Origin: JAXMBN01 sp046349875 | GTDB taxonomy: Bacteria > Planctomycetota > Planctomycetia > Pirellulales > Pirellulaceae | DNA length: 64,000 nt | Reading direction: 5' to 3' | NCBI GenBank assembly: GCA_046349875.1 | Contig: JAXMBN010000012.1 | Location: 84,407 to 148,406, forward strand | Part shown: piece by piece, positions 8,809 through 19,600 of the stretch | Layout: each line of letters starts with the position of its first letter | Position numbering within the stretch: position 1 is the first letter of the stretch | Program-made: the position numbers and the translations under genes | The notes under the pieces: generated by a model | Seen by the model: only the letters and a program-made list of their open reading frames with translations | Told to the model about the DNA's origin: nothing | The model's database searches: none

Positions 8809-10422
8809 TCAGGATGCTGGAATGGGAGCCCCTTCGTCAGTGAAGACCATATCCATTAGATCTTGAGCATTGATGGCGATCGAATCGCCTTCCGCCAAAC
8901 CACTTTCAATGGAAACGCGGGTCTCGTTGGCTTTGCCCAGCTCGACTTGCCGAGGATGCAAGCGATTGCCATCATCCTTGACGACGACATACGTTTGCGC
9001 ATCATGCTCAACCACCGCATGCAAGGGAACGGTCACCACATCGGGAACCGTATCGACCAAGATCTCGGAAACGGCCGTCATCCCAGGCTTAAGCCCTTCG
9101 ACTTTATCATCGATGGTGATGATGGTTTGATAGACTTTTGTATCGTTACCCGACCAACTGTTTTGTTCGGGCAAGACGGCCACCGACTTGACAGTACCAC
9201 GATACTTCGACTTCGTATTGTTTAATGCATCGACAGTGATGCGTACCGGTAATCCAGGATGGACTTGATCCAAGGCAGATTCGTGAATGCGAGTCTCTAC
9301 TTGCATTTGATCGAGGTTGGGAATGGATAAGAGCTTTTGGCGGTAGATGACGGGAACCCCTTCCCGTACTTCCAGTTGCTTGTTATTTGGATAGGCGACC
9401 AAGCCGGCATGTGGAGCGTAGATCTTGCACTTCTTGAGCTGGGATTCATACCGAGCCAATCGCTCTTCTTCTTTCTTCCACGACTCTTCTTTGGCTCGCA
9501 TCAAGGCTTGCATCTGAGCCAATTTAGCTTCGTTATTGCGAAGGACTTGCTCTAACCCACGCTTGGCAGTCGCGACCTTGCCTTCCAGAGCAAGCAGATC
9601 CTTGCGTTGTTCGTAAACCTGCATCTTCTTGAGCGTTGCCACTTCGGTCTGAAGCTGGTTAATCTTAGCAGCGAACTGGCCTTCTGCCTGGAGATACGTC
9701 AGTTCGATACGGCGAACTTCATTACGATTGGCGTAGCCTAAGTTGAATAGAGTCTGAACGCCCCGTTGTTCTTCTCGGCGAAGTTCCATAGTTGCCTGAG
9801 CCGCCAGAATCTCGTTGTTGACGTCATCGATCCTTCTTTTGTTGGCGTCCAAGGCCAACTTGTGGGTGCCATTTTCTTTGTCGGTGTACATTTCCAACTC
9901 GAGTTCAGCCAAGCGAATGAGGAGTTCCGCTTCCGCTTTTGCGGTGGCGTTCATAGTGAGTTGGTTTTTGAGATTTGCTTCCGCTTGAATCTTTTCTGCT
10001 AACGCATTTTCCGTGAAGAGGATTTGATCATCCAATGCTTCTTGCATCGGATTCGCATCGAGCTCCACAACCAGTTCACCTTCCTTTACCGATGCACCGT
10101 TGGGAATCATCCAAAGAATCGTTGTTCCATTGATGTTGTCTTTGCGTACGTCTTCGACTTCGCAAATGATCTCGATGTTGGATTGGCTTTCCAGATTGCC
10201 ACGTTCGAGAACAACAACTTCCAAGTCGGATCGCTCCACTTCTTGCCAAACCGCTTGGCTGATGGCGGCATGACCTTGAGCACCTCGGCTCGACCAGTTC
10301 CAACCAGCCAACCCCAAGGCCACAACGAGCAGGAGGACGATCCAAAAACGTCCTTTGGCAGTGGAACGAGGCCACACCCATTTTGAAGGCAGGATGTCAG
10401 CGCGGTGAACGACCGTGGACAT
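8809..10422 (-). CDS. HlyD/MacA-type periplasmic adaptor
   Basis: A 537-residue membrane-fusion protein. The ATG at 10422 was chosen over the longer frame to 10518 because it gives a short cytoplasmic tail (MSTVVHRADILPSK) followed by one membrane anchor at about residues 25-41. A first lipoyl half (ESQSNIEIICEV, KEGELVVELDANP) leads into a long coiled-coil hairpin at about 120-300, then the second lipoyl half (CKIYAPHAGLVAYPNN). Beta-barrel and membrane-proximal domains close the protein (PGLPVRITVDALNN; GLKPGMTAVSEILVDTVPDV). It lies directly upstream of the FtsX-type permease and is the expected bridge between that permease and the TolC-like protein. The long hairpin suggests reach across a wide periplasm. 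Confidence 0.88.
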   Translation of the reverse strand: MSTVVHRADILPSKWVWPRSTAKGRFWIVLLLVVALGLAGWNWSSRGAQGHAAISQAVWQEVERSDLEVVVLERGNLESQSNIEIICEVEDVRKDNINGTTILWMIPNGASVKEGELVVELDANPMQEALDDQILFTENALAEKIQAEANLKNQLTMNATAKAEAELLIRLAELELEMYTDKENGTHKLALDANKRRIDDVNNEILAAQATMELRREEQRGVQTLFNLGYANRNEVRRIELTYLQAEGQFAAKINQLQTEVATLKKMQVYEQRKDLLALEGKVATAKRGLEQVLRNNEAKLAQMQALMRAKEESWKKEEERLARYESQLKKCKIYAPHAGLVAYPNNKQLEVREGVPVIYRQKLLSIPNLDQMQVETRIHESALDQVHPGLPVRITVDALNNTKSKYRGTVKSVAVLPEQNSWSGNDTKVYQTIITIDDKVEGLKPGMTAVSEILVDTVPDVVTVPLHAVVEHDAQTYVVVKDDGNRLHPRQVELGKANETRVSIESGLAEGDSIAINAQDLMDMVFTDEGAPIPAS

Positions 10423-10814
10423 AATTTCCAGTTTCCATTTCAGTAAGGCTGGACCTTTCCATCGGTGGAAAGGCGGAGGGTGACCGCAGGAGGTCAGGTG
10501 GGTGCGAAAACGATCCAAACGGCACTAGGGCATTTTGGTCGCCTTCACTGATTATCGTTGCTTTCGATATCGAACTTTCAAGTCTATTTGATATTGCCCC
10601 CAAAATCAATCGATGGACGCCGCAGAATAACCACGCGTCAAAATCCACAAACCTTTACCCCAAAAGCACTTACAAACAAACGAAGCAAAGCTAATACTTC
10701 CTAACCTAGACAGCTTCCCCCGTCCTGAGCCTCGGAAAAGGCCTGTGATACAATCAGTTCGAAATTTGATTTTCCAAGGCCATTCGCCTCTTCCCCCTGC
10801 TCGGATTCCCTAAC
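10423..10814. promoter_or_regulatory. Divergent promoter region between HlyD operon and Sel1 gene
   Basis: This stretch of 392 bases separates two divergently transcribed genes and should hold both promoters. A TACAAT box at 10749-10754 lies about 60 bases before the Sel1 start and could be its -10; I see no strong -35. The part nearest the HlyD gene is AT-richer. No gene or structured RNA was recognised. Confidence 0.4.
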
Positions 10815-11825
10815 ATGTCCATGTTGATCGTACGTGCACCGATTCTTGCTTTGCTTCATGGCACGGATCGAAATGATTCGCCCGAGGTCTTTCATTACCT
10901 GCACGGAATGTTTTCGGAAGACTCTTGCTTGGAAGAGGTAGACGAGGACCTGCTGGACCCGAGTATCCTAGGTGGAGGTCAGGTACGGTTGGTACATGAT
11001 GAAGCAACCGGGCTTTGGGCAACGACCGCGTATCAGATGACGCAACGCCCCGATGCCACCCTCGTACAACAGCTGAAAGAACTCACCCTTCGCGCATGGC
11101 AAGGGGATGTCGGCCAAGGCCCCTTCATGAGCTTTCGAGGGCATGTCTTATCCAAATCGCTCTATCTTGAAGCTCAACAATTTTTCGATGAGGAATCCGA
11201 TCTAGGTGAACTTTGCATCGAGATACCAGAAGAGCTCACGGTTGACGACTTGACGACAGAATGGTTCGAGAATGGTGAACCGATCGACTTGTTGATTCAA
11301 GATCTTGAGCAAGGGGTTGCGGAAGGAGATCCTGAGGCGCAGTTTGAGTTGGGACGGACTTACGATGAGGGAGATGGAGTAGAGATTGACCTAACCCGCG
11401 CGGCGGAACTCTATCGACAAGCAGCCGATCAGCATCACCCGCTCGCCGCGACCTTCCTCGGAATTGCCTATCAATCGGGACGAGGAGTGGAAACCGATTT
11501 GGAAAAGGCGGTTCCTTACTTTGACATTGGCATCGATGGCGAACATCCGTTGGCCTTGTATTGCAAAGCCGAATGCCTTCTCAACGGATGGGGAATCGCA
11601 GAAGATCCAAGTCAAGCAGTATCCTTGCTGCAACGTGGTGCGGACGTCGGGGACGCAATCTGCCTTTTTCGATTGGCTGAGTGCTATGAACTTGGACTAG
11701 GCGTCAACGCCGATTTGGATCGGGCCTTGTCCCTTTATATCGAGTGCCAAGAACTTGGGTATGAAGATCCAGATCGTGTCGAGCATGCTATCCAGCGATG
11801 CGAGTCGCAACTCGAATCTCCCTAA
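10815..11825 (+). CDS. Sel1-repeat (TPR-like) protein
   Basis: A 336-residue cytoplasmic protein with no signal peptide. The first 160 residues are acidic and match no family I recognise. From about residue 170 there are four Sel1-like repeats of about 36 residues: DPEAQFELGRTYDEGDGVE, HPLAATFLGIAYQSGRGVE, HPLALYCKAECLLNGWGIA and DAICLFRLAECYELGLGV. Sel1 arrays form alpha-solenoids used as protein-binding scaffolds; the partner is unknown. It is convergent with the second TolC-like gene (93-base gap) and divergent from the HlyD operon, so it sits inside the export cluster but is transcribed separately. Confidence 0.85.
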   Translation: MSMLIVRAPILALLHGTDRNDSPEVFHYLHGMFSEDSCLEEVDEDLLDPSILGGGQVRLVHDEATGLWATTAYQMTQRPDATLVQQLKELTLRAWQGDVGQGPFMSFRGHVLSKSLYLEAQQFFDEESDLGELCIEIPEELTVDDLTTEWFENGEPIDLLIQDLEQGVAEGDPEAQFELGRTYDEGDGVEIDLTRAAELYRQAADQHHPLAATFLGIAYQSGRGVETDLEKAVPYFDIGIDGEHPLALYCKAECLLNGWGIAEDPSQAVSLLQRGADVGDAICLFRLAECYELGLGVNADLDRALSLYIECQELGYEDPDRVEHAIQRCESQLESP

Positions 11826-11918
11826 AGTGAAACCGCTTAACAAACGCGATTTCACGTTGTCGTTTTCATCGCAAGACGATTCGCATTCCCTACTTATGAA
11901 ATGGCAACATCAATTCCT

Positions 11919-14738
11919 CTAAGTCGCTTGCGGATCGGCAGGTGGCGCTCGGCGAATTCCTTGCTCTTCCATCCGAATTTCTGGCGGCAGTTCCTGAAGG
12001 GCAGCCGGATTCTCAATCGCAGGTTGTTCATAGTAACGACCTGCGCGAATCGGACCTGGATCGATCCACGTTCCATCGCCATAAAGCTGCATCGTACCGA
12101 GATCCATATCTAGGTTACGTCGTTGCGCTTCGTAAAAGACCCAGACTCCGAGGAACGTGTTCTGTGCTTGAAGCAAATCGCTAAGTGCCGAAACCGAGTC
12201 ACGAGCAGCCGTTGGGCCCGAGGCTTGGCTAAGTGCTTCATTGATTTGTCGAATATCTTCGTTCAACGTAATTTGAGATGCTGCGATCCGAACGGCATAG
12301 CGTTGCAACTCAAAGTTCAGCTGGTTCTGATGAAGAGCTCGCAGTTGGCTACGCAATGTTGTCCAAACGTTGTCTTCGTACTGATAGTAGGTACGTTTGG
12401 CTTGCTGATATTCGATCAAGGCTTGGCGATATCGGTTGCGTTCTTGCAATCGAGTAATCGGTGCATCCCATTGGAGTCCAGCGCGAAGCCGACCTGTGGT
12501 TCCTCGCAGTGACAACGGGTTGTCATTGATGTTGCCAATATCTCCGCTGAAAACAACATCCAGTGAACTTTCCAAATCGTCAGCGACCACTTCAATAGCT
12601 CGCCATGCGTCGACCAATCCGGCTCGTTGGTTCGCCCAGTCTACGCGCTGCGCCCTTGCAATTTCAACTGCCTCGCGAGGTGTAAGATCGACTTCGGGAA
12701 GCACGATCGATTCGGTGCGAGCTCGAGCCTGAACAACCTGCAAGGCTAAGATATCCTCTGCAAGTGAAGCAAGAATGGTTTGGCTCTTCAAAACTGCCTT
12801 ATCGCGCAACACCGCAAAGGTTTCGCGCGGCGTTTGTTGACCATTGCTCTGAATCAACACTTGCAGATCATTTTGCAAGGTTTGAATCGGTTCTTGGTAT
12901 CCCTGAAACTTGGTAGAGATACGTTCGATTTCCTGAGCCAAGACTTCGGGCAAGTTATCGAGTTCGCGGCTATCGAACAACGCTGGGTCAAGACTTCCCG
13001 CAGGAAGCAACGTGCAAATCATGTCCTTCTCTTGCATGTAACGTTGGTGCAAGAGCTGCAACTGTTGCTTGAGAGTGTTAGTGTTCTGTGCCAGTCGTAG
13101 CAAATCCTCTTCCACTTGCGGAATATCATGATCCATAATCAAACGACGGATGCGAGCCATTTCAGCCGAGCGAAGCTGAATGGCGGCCAAGACATCCTTG
13201 ACTTCTTGCGTCATCGCTAACTCGCGATAGGCATCGCCAGATCGCTCATCCTTGCTTGCTTTGCTCATCGCTAGAAGCTTGGAGTTTTCTTTTCCAATAG
13301 AATCGCGAAGACTAGCGATCTCCGAACGTCGACCACGCAGATCATTGCTGATCAGGTCGAACTGCCCCAACAACGGATCCCGAATTTCTACGCAGATGTA
13401 AGGTGGAATGCCCAACAATTGCTTGAAGGTATCCAAGGTGACTTCATAGTTATTGCGAGTTTGAAGCAAGTTCGCTTGCGTTGCGATCAGCGATTGCCGT
13501 GTTTGCGCGACTTGCAACTGTTGACTTGGAATGGTGCTCTGCGTCGCCGGAACGGTGGTCAACAATTCACGAAGAGTGTCTTCAAACGCTAAGAGAATAT
13601 CGCGTTGGCGAGCGATGTTTTCTTCGGCGTTGCGAATTTCCAATTGGCTTTGCAACAATCCAAGGAATCCACCGGCACGTGGAACGGCTTGGGCATTGGT
13701 GAACCCTTGCCCCGCGGCGGTTGTGTTGCCAACCCGTCCGAAGCCACCACCTAACCCTGTAAAGCCTTCAAGACCTGCACCACCGAACAAACCACCACGG
13801 CGTGTTGGACCGGCATCCGCGTTGCGACCGATCGAGACTTGGCAATAGAAGCCTCGTCGATATCGTTCGAACGCGCGAACGTTATAGAGCAACGTACGTT
13901 CCGCCAAGGTTAGTCGTTCCAAGACGACATCGCGCCCACCTTGACGCAACAACGGTTGAATGAACGAGAAGTCCAACAAGGTCGATGCCGATTGCGTGTC
14001 GGGACCACTCAATTGCCAGGTGATCGAGTTAGCCAACCCTACTACCATGTCGGCCCCGGTACTAAAACGTCGCTGCCACGACATCGGGCGACGGCCTTTG
14101 CTGAAGGGACCTACGCCCCAAGACGATCGACTTTGACCGCCGTTTCCTGCACGATCCCTACCGGAAACGGAGTACTCTGTGGTATAGCCACCAAAGAACT
14201 GGTTGTCGAAGAGGAATCGTTCGGAACTAACGTCGATGGCAGAGAGATAGAGCGTTTCGATTTCGCTTTGATAGGTCGGGTTGTGAAGAATGGCTAAACG
14301 AACCGCAGTATCGGCATCGAGTACCAAGACCCCATCCTCGTTGAGAGGAAGGTATTGCCACCATACCGGGTTTTCAGCCGTATTCGTCCGACCGTTCACG
14401 TCCCATAGCGGATAGTGCTTCTTCTTGTCGATGCATTCCATGTAGCGATGCGCATCAGGATCATCCTCTGGCATCGGCGGGCGATCGGGATTGAACGGAT
14501 CGAACATGCGGGATCGTGAATCGACATTGATCCGAGGAATCGCTCCGTCTTGCGAATAACATGCTTTTTCGTCGATCAAAGCGTACGTCTCTTCGTCGGC
14601 TTTGAGTCGGTGATGCGTTCGAGTACATCCCGAAGTCGCGATCAGACCGATCATGGTCGAAAAAGCCACGCACTTAGCCCCCCCCAACAGGAGAGCGAAC
14701 CGATTCCGTTTACGATTCTGATTGGTCGGACGATGCAT
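11919..14738 (-). CDS. TolC-like outer-membrane efflux lipoprotein with long coiled-coil insert (paralogue 2)
   Basis: A 939-residue paralogue of the product of 4166-7132. The signal ends IGLIATSGC, giving an acylated Cys at about residue 38, followed by the shared CTRT and a matching RSRMFDPFNPDRPP motif. The two OEP/TolC repeats lie at about 150-450 and 680-880. Between them are about 225 residues rich in Glu, Arg, Leu and Gln with heptad character, so the family-expanding insert is conserved in position but diverged in sequence. A Gly-rich loop at about residues 315-350 (GGLFGGAGLEGFTGLGGG) has no counterpart in paralogue 1. The gene is separated from the HlyD-FtsX operon by the convergent Sel1 gene, so it has its own promoter. 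It probably serves as an alternative or second exit duct. Confidence 0.85.
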   Translation of the reverse strand: MHRPTNQNRKRNRFALLLGGAKCVAFSTMIGLIATSGCTRTHHRLKADEETYALIDEKACYSQDGAIPRINVDSRSRMFDPFNPDRPPMPEDDPDAHRYMECIDKKKHYPLWDVNGRTNTAENPVWWQYLPLNEDGVLVLDADTAVRLAILHNPTYQSEIETLYLSAIDVSSERFLFDNQFFGGYTTEYSVSGRDRAGNGGQSRSSWGVGPFSKGRRPMSWQRRFSTGADMVVGLANSITWQLSGPDTQSASTLLDFSFIQPLLRQGGRDVVLERLTLAERTLLYNVRAFERYRRGFYCQVSIGRNADAGPTRRGGLFGGAGLEGFTGLGGGFGRVGNTTAAGQGFTNAQAVPRAGGFLGLLQSQLEIRNAEENIARQRDILLAFEDTLRELLTTVPATQSTIPSQQLQVAQTRQSLIATQANLLQTRNNYEVTLDTFKQLLGIPPYICVEIRDPLLGQFDLISNDLRGRRSEIASLRDSIGKENSKLLAMSKASKDERSGDAYRELAMTQEVKDVLAAIQLRSAEMARIRRLIMDHDIPQVEEDLLRLAQNTNTLKQQLQLLHQRYMQEKDMICTLLPAGSLDPALFDSRELDNLPEVLAQEIERISTKFQGYQEPIQTLQNDLQVLIQSNGQQTPRETFAVLRDKAVLKSQTILASLAEDILALQVVQARARTESIVLPEVDLTPREAVEIARAQRVDWANQRAGLVDAWRAIEVVADDLESSLDVVFSGDIGNINDNPLSLRGTTGRLRAGLQWDAPITRLQERNRYRQALIEYQQAKRTYYQYEDNVWTTLRSQLRALHQNQLNFELQRYAVRIAASQITLNEDIRQINEALSQASGPTAARDSVSALSDLLQAQNTFLGVWVFYEAQRRNLDMDLGTMQLYGDGTWIDPGPIRAGRYYEQPAIENPAALQELPPEIRMEEQGIRRAPPADPQAT

Positions 14739-15044
14739 AGGTTACGCCTTTACACGAATGTTCCATCTCATCCGCTTCTTCGGCTTTTTCCATCTTCACC
14801 ATCTACACTTGAGGTAGCGACGTTGACGATTCCTCCTAGTCGGCACAAATTTCCGGGGAAATTGCAGAATACCTAGCCGTTATGAACGGAAGAGTCGGGC
14901 TATTTCTTGACACCCCAGAGTGCCCAACTTACTATCGAGACTGGACTTCTGAAAAAAGTCTTCCTGCGTGGTAGACTTTCCTCATCCGATCGTGGGTCCC
15001 CTTTTCCGTTCCGCTCAGCGAATTCCTTCACCACAGAGATCAAC
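14739..15044. other. Divergent intergenic region
   Basis: These 306 bases lie between the second TolC-like gene (minus) and the membrane-protein gene at 15045 (plus). The only clear element is the plus-strand promoter at 14907-14935. A small inverted repeat, GACTT/AAGTC around 14942-14959, lies in the presumed leader. No gene seen. Confidence 0.45.
14907..14935 (+). promoter_or_regulatory. Sigma-70-like promoter for the 15045 gene
   Basis: A perfect -35 TTGACA at 14907-14912 is followed by a 17-base spacer and TACTAT at 14930-14935 as the -10. Transcription would start near 14942, leaving a leader of about 100 bases before the ATG at 15045. Confidence 0.6.
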
Positions 15045-16505
15045 ATGGGAATATTGGGCATCGTCTTTCTGCTTCTCGTGCTGATCGGTTTCGGCATTTT
15101 CATCTACCTGATCGTTAAAACCGCTCATGGTTGGGGAGCGTTGCAGACGACCACGTTGTTTTTCTTGCTGTTTTCAACGCTGGTTTATTTGTATTCGGCT
15201 GCCATCATCGCCAAGCGACGTGTCGGATGGGTTCGCGTTCACGACAAGATGCAAAAGACCTTGGAAGACCTTCAGAAAGAAGAAACCAAGCTGAAGTATG
15301 GAGATCTCACGAGCACAGCCCAAGATAACGATGCATTGATTCCTGCATTGGCTCACCTCACCCGTTTGATTTCCGACCGAGGACGCGTTTGGAAAAACAC
15401 AACGCTCCAAAATTTCGACGCCAATACCGATGAGTACCTGATTCGATTGCCCAATCGGGCTGGGCAAGATCCAGCGGCTGCACCTGCTGCTCCCGCGAAC
15501 AATGAAAAGTTGCTCGATGAACAACTCGTCGTCTACGCCTTCGCTGAGGCTCAGAATGCCTCGGGCGTTTTCGTCCCAAGTTTCTATTTGGGCGAATTCA
15601 TCGTCGACAAAGCCTCTGGTTTGGACGCGAAGCTCAAACCAACTGCTCCGCTCTTGCCGATGCAAAAAGCTCAGATCACTTCTGGCGGTGCAACCCGTTG
15701 GAGTATTTTCGAGTTGATGCCTTTGGATGCTCACGAAGTATTTGCCGCCGAGGGATCGCAATCCTCGGAATCGGGATACTTCGGGCGAATGGATGAAACG
15801 CAAATTCGTCAAACGTTGGGTATTGCTGAGAACGCATCACCTCAAGCGGAAGCAATGTTGGCTCCCTATCTCAAAGATGGTACCGAAGCAGCTCAAAACC
15901 TGGACCCAGAGTATCTTTGGATTCTCGTCGAGTTCACCAAAGAGTATTCGATCGACGTGGACAGTAAAGAGAAGCGAGTTGCAACGGAAGGTGGCTTCTT
16001 CGATTCGATCGGACGTACGGTCGACGAACGACTGAAGCGCGGGGCAGAGCAAGTTGAAGTGAAGTTCACACCAGGTGATCAGCGCCTTCTTTGGAAGGGT
16101 GCTGCCGATGACTTGATTGCCAAAGATATCGCCAAACCCGTTCGTCGCGTTTACGTTCGTCCTCTCAACAATTACGCCAACAGTTTCCGTGATTTGCGTC
16201 AGACGATTTTGACCACTATTCAACGCATCGACTACTTCAAACGTGAAAACGGCATCGTTCAAGAAACGAATCAAATCGGCCTAGACCAAATCGCTTCCCT
16301 CCAAGCCATTTCTCAAAAACTTGAAGCAGACCTGGGGCAAGTCAAGAAAGAAGCGGAAGTGGCTCATTCTGAAGTCGATCGACTGGAACAAGAACTCGGT
16401 TCACTCAAATCGAAGTTGGTTGCTTCATTCCAACGAATACAAGACATGCATTCGCAGATCCTTGCCCAAACGGGTATCAAGGTTCCGGCCAGTCCAGCTC
16501 CTTGA
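15045..16505 (+). CDS. Hypothetical membrane protein with coiled-coil ends
   Basis: A 486-residue protein of unknown function. The ATG at 15045 starts a hydrophobic stretch (GILGIVFLLLVLIGFGIF), and a second helix (TTTLFFLLFSTLVYLYSAAI) follows at about 35-55. The upstream frame to 14907 overlaps the promoter and is not expected to be translated. After the membrane pair comes a short coiled coil (KMQKTLEDLQKEETKLKYGD), a large soluble region of about 330 residues, and a strong C-terminal coiled coil at about 420-475 (LEADLGQVKKEAEVAHSEVD). A Pro/Ala-rich tail ends the protein. Topology suggests two helices near the N-terminus with a large domain on one side. It is monocistronic, with its own promoter and a strong terminator. 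Confidence 0.75.
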   Translation: MGILGIVFLLLVLIGFGIFIYLIVKTAHGWGALQTTTLFFLLFSTLVYLYSAAIIAKRRVGWVRVHDKMQKTLEDLQKEETKLKYGDLTSTAQDNDALIPALAHLTRLISDRGRVWKNTTLQNFDANTDEYLIRLPNRAGQDPAAAPAAPANNEKLLDEQLVVYAFAEAQNASGVFVPSFYLGEFIVDKASGLDAKLKPTAPLLPMQKAQITSGGATRWSIFELMPLDAHEVFAAEGSQSSESGYFGRMDETQIRQTLGIAENASPQAEAMLAPYLKDGTEAAQNLDPEYLWILVEFTKEYSIDVDSKEKRVATEGGFFDSIGRTVDERLKRGAEQVEVKFTPGDQRLLWKGAADDLIAKDIAKPVRRVYVRPLNNYANSFRDLRQTILTTIQRIDYFKRENGIVQETNQIGLDQIASLQAISQKLEADLGQVKKEAEVAHSEVDRLEQELGSLKSKLVASFQRIQDMHSQILAQTGIKVPASPAP

Positions 16506-16543
16506 TCGGAACGATCGAGCAAACACTCCATCCATGTTCACTC

Positions 16544-16581
16544 GAAGCAGGTCGTTATCAAAAACGACCTGCTTCTTTTTT
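16544..16581 (+). terminator. Intrinsic terminator
   Basis: A perfect 13-bp stem (GAAGCAGGTCGTT at 16544-16556 with its complement at 16563-16575) encloses a 6-base loop and is followed directly by six T residues. It ends the 15045-16505 transcript. Confidence 0.92.
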
Positions 16582-16633
16582 GGGAGTGCATGATTCCCGC
16601 TCGGTTCTCGATCGTAGCTAGAAACCAACGTAG

Positions 16634-19600
16634 CTAGAAACCAAGGTTCATTTGGCGGGTCGAGCTACCATCGCTCTTGGGAGTTGGCTTATCGTGCTTG
16701 CGATGCTCTTTCGAGGGGAGCGAACGTCGCATATCTGCGATCCGATCGCCACTCAATAGTACAAGTCCCATCTCGACATGAATGGGATCGATCCGAAACT
16801 GTTTGCAAAGCACGCGCTGATACATCTGCAACTGAGGCAAATGGTGCTCCATGCGTTCTCTTTCCCAAGCATCGATCGATACATTCGTATCCAACGCATC
16901 GGTCTTGTAGTCGAGAATCTCTGCACGAATGACCACGCCATTGCGGGCGCCAAGAACCAATCGATCGATGGTACCGCGCAGCAATTGTCCATCTAACAAC
17001 TCGAGCAATCTCCGTTCATTGGATACGTCGAGTTGATTGACACCCTCTTTCTTCCAATGATCGTACCGTTTGCGTGAGAGTCCGTTTCGAACACTTGCGA
17101 GCTCGAGCGTTCGTTCCATATCGGTCAAAAGCGATTCCAGCGGAACGTGCGACATCTGCTCGGGCTTGAGTGTGGTCAAAGCCAATTCCCGCATGTGCTT
17201 ACGGTCCCATCGAAAATCTTCGATCCATTGAATTTCCTCGAACCACCGATGGGTCAGGGTTCCGATAATCGCCCCAATCGATTCGTTTCGTTCCAGCGCC
17301 TTTTTCATGGAAGCGAGACGTTGTTCGCCAGCCGACGAGGGCCGCGACGTTATTCGATGGCGAGTTGCCTCGAGCATTTGCGTTGGATGGAGAGCAACCC
17401 GAATCCAAGCTGCTTGTTCACTGGAGACTTTGGAAACGTCCTTCGTTACGGAACTCGCTGAATCGTTGGCTGCTTGTCGCGTCGAATCGACGCTCTTGGA
17501 GTCCGGCATCGATGCTTCATACCAAACCGGATTCCCCGTCGAATACAACAAGCAGTTGGCCTGCCCCCGTTGTTTCTCATCATCCACAAGGATCGATTGC
17601 AACACGGAGCCCCAACGGTTGGCGGGCTTATCGTGCGCCGTCGTATAGAGGTAGAGCCCTTGGCGAGCACGCGTCAATGCGACATAGAATACGCAGAGTG
17701 CTTCCGTGAGCTGACTATTTGAAAGATCGTCGAAGACATCCTGCCATTCTTTTTCAATGAAGGGACGCAGATAACGATTGAAGTATCGAATCACTCCGAT
17801 CGGAGCACTCATTCGATCCACCGAACGAGCCACAAATGTAGGCGTCATACCTCGAATCGACAAATCGAGATCGGGCAAAAAGACCGCGTCAAACTCAAGG
17901 CCTTTGGATTGATGGATCGTCATGACGCGAACTTGGCTCGGATTCGGCAATGCTACCCGTTCGGATCGCACAAAGGATACGAAATCGCGAATGCGATCCA
18001 TCGCATTGGCTTCGTATTGATACGCTAGTTGAATCAGCTGTTCCAGCCGTTGCTGATCACGTTCGTTGCAATAGCAGGCCATTCGATCCGCATAGTATGC
18101 GACCGCAGCACCGTACCCAACATCGCCAATCTTCTTCCGTATCGATTCAGCCAAACGATCCATTGCCACAAGCGGATCGAATTCTAGGTGTTTCACCAAA
18201 GGAGAAGTAGCCACATGGAACGCTGCGATGCTATCCGCTGGATGATCTGCCAATTGCAACAAGCTCAGCATGCACTCGACAGCTGCCGAATCCGTCAGCG
18301 GATTACCACCTTCTTGACTTGCATCCACACCTTTCATCCGCAACAAGTGGATCATCTGAGCCACATCTTTGTTGCGACGCACCAGAACGCCAATGGAAAT
18401 ATGAGGTGCGGCTGCAGCCAGTTTCTCGAGATCGTCCGCCGCCCTTTTCATCAAGTTCTCATCGGCATCCTCATCGTCGAACTCTTCTGTTGGATCCTCG
18501 CGTTTCACACGGCCGTTGACCAATGGAATGTATCCTGGAAGATTCAACTTAGCCGTATCATGTTTGGGAAAAGTGTTTTCCCATTTCATGGCGGCCTCGG
18601 TGGCTTCACCAAAATTGGAATGCTTCTTCAAATTCCCAAACACTTGATTGACAAACTCGATGACGACAGGCGAACTTCGAAAGCTCGAGTTCAATGCACG
18701 CTGAGACACACCATCCAAGTTCTTCTGCACCGAATCAAAAATCTCGGCAACCCCACCGCGCCAACCATAGATCGCCTGCTTGGTGTCACCCACACAGAAG
18801 AAGCTACGGTCGCGCCTCATACCTTCCCGGGTAATCGTTTCTGCGAATGGCTTGATGATCTCCCACTGCGCCGGCGACGTGTCCTGAAACTCGTCCAGTA
18901 ACAAGTGATCGATACGAGCGTCGAGTCGGAAGTCGATCGTAAACTTAGAGATGCGAGGTACCTTCGTCGAATCCGAACCAGCGACTTCATCCTGGTCATC
19001 CTCGTTTTGAAGTTGTTGCTTCACCAAAGCCTGAGCTTGAATCCAGTTCGCCAATCGATACGAAATGTCGTCAAACGAAATGGTACGGGCTTGATGTTTC
19101 ACAATTTCTAACTGTTGGTGATAACTTTCCAACAATTGAAAGGAGGCTTCGGTTTGCGCCCGTCGCAATCCGAGTTCCTGTGCCGCAGCCGCTGCCCTTA
19201 GAATCACCAAGGCATCGACCAGATTCTTCTCGAGGGGAGCACGGCGGTATTTGGGCTCGTCATCAAATGTCGCTTGAACGATAGTTGCTTTTACAATCAA
19301 ATCCCATTGTTTTGCATTGTATTGGTCGAGCAATTTTTTGCAGGCATCGTTGAAAGTGGGCTTCTTTTGATCTGCTTCGAGGACGCTCAAAGCCATTTCC
19401 ATTTCCTGTTCGTTTGGCGAGGCAGGAATGGGGAACGCACTCCAGGCTTCCGCTTGAGTCGAACGGTAGTATCGATAGCCACTGTTGACCACTTCCCGTA
19501 TCTGACTTTGAATGCTCTGGCCCGAATCTCCTTTAAATAACATGTTGAGCCAGGTTCGAAGTTGTCCGCGATCTTGCGATTCAAACATCCGCTGGATGGC

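Noticed and set aside
18188..18901. Plus-strand open frame of 237 codons, and a similar one at 21134-21739
   Set aside because: Both lie opposite the AddB-AddA gene, in regions with clear helicase sequence on the minus strand; no family resemblance.
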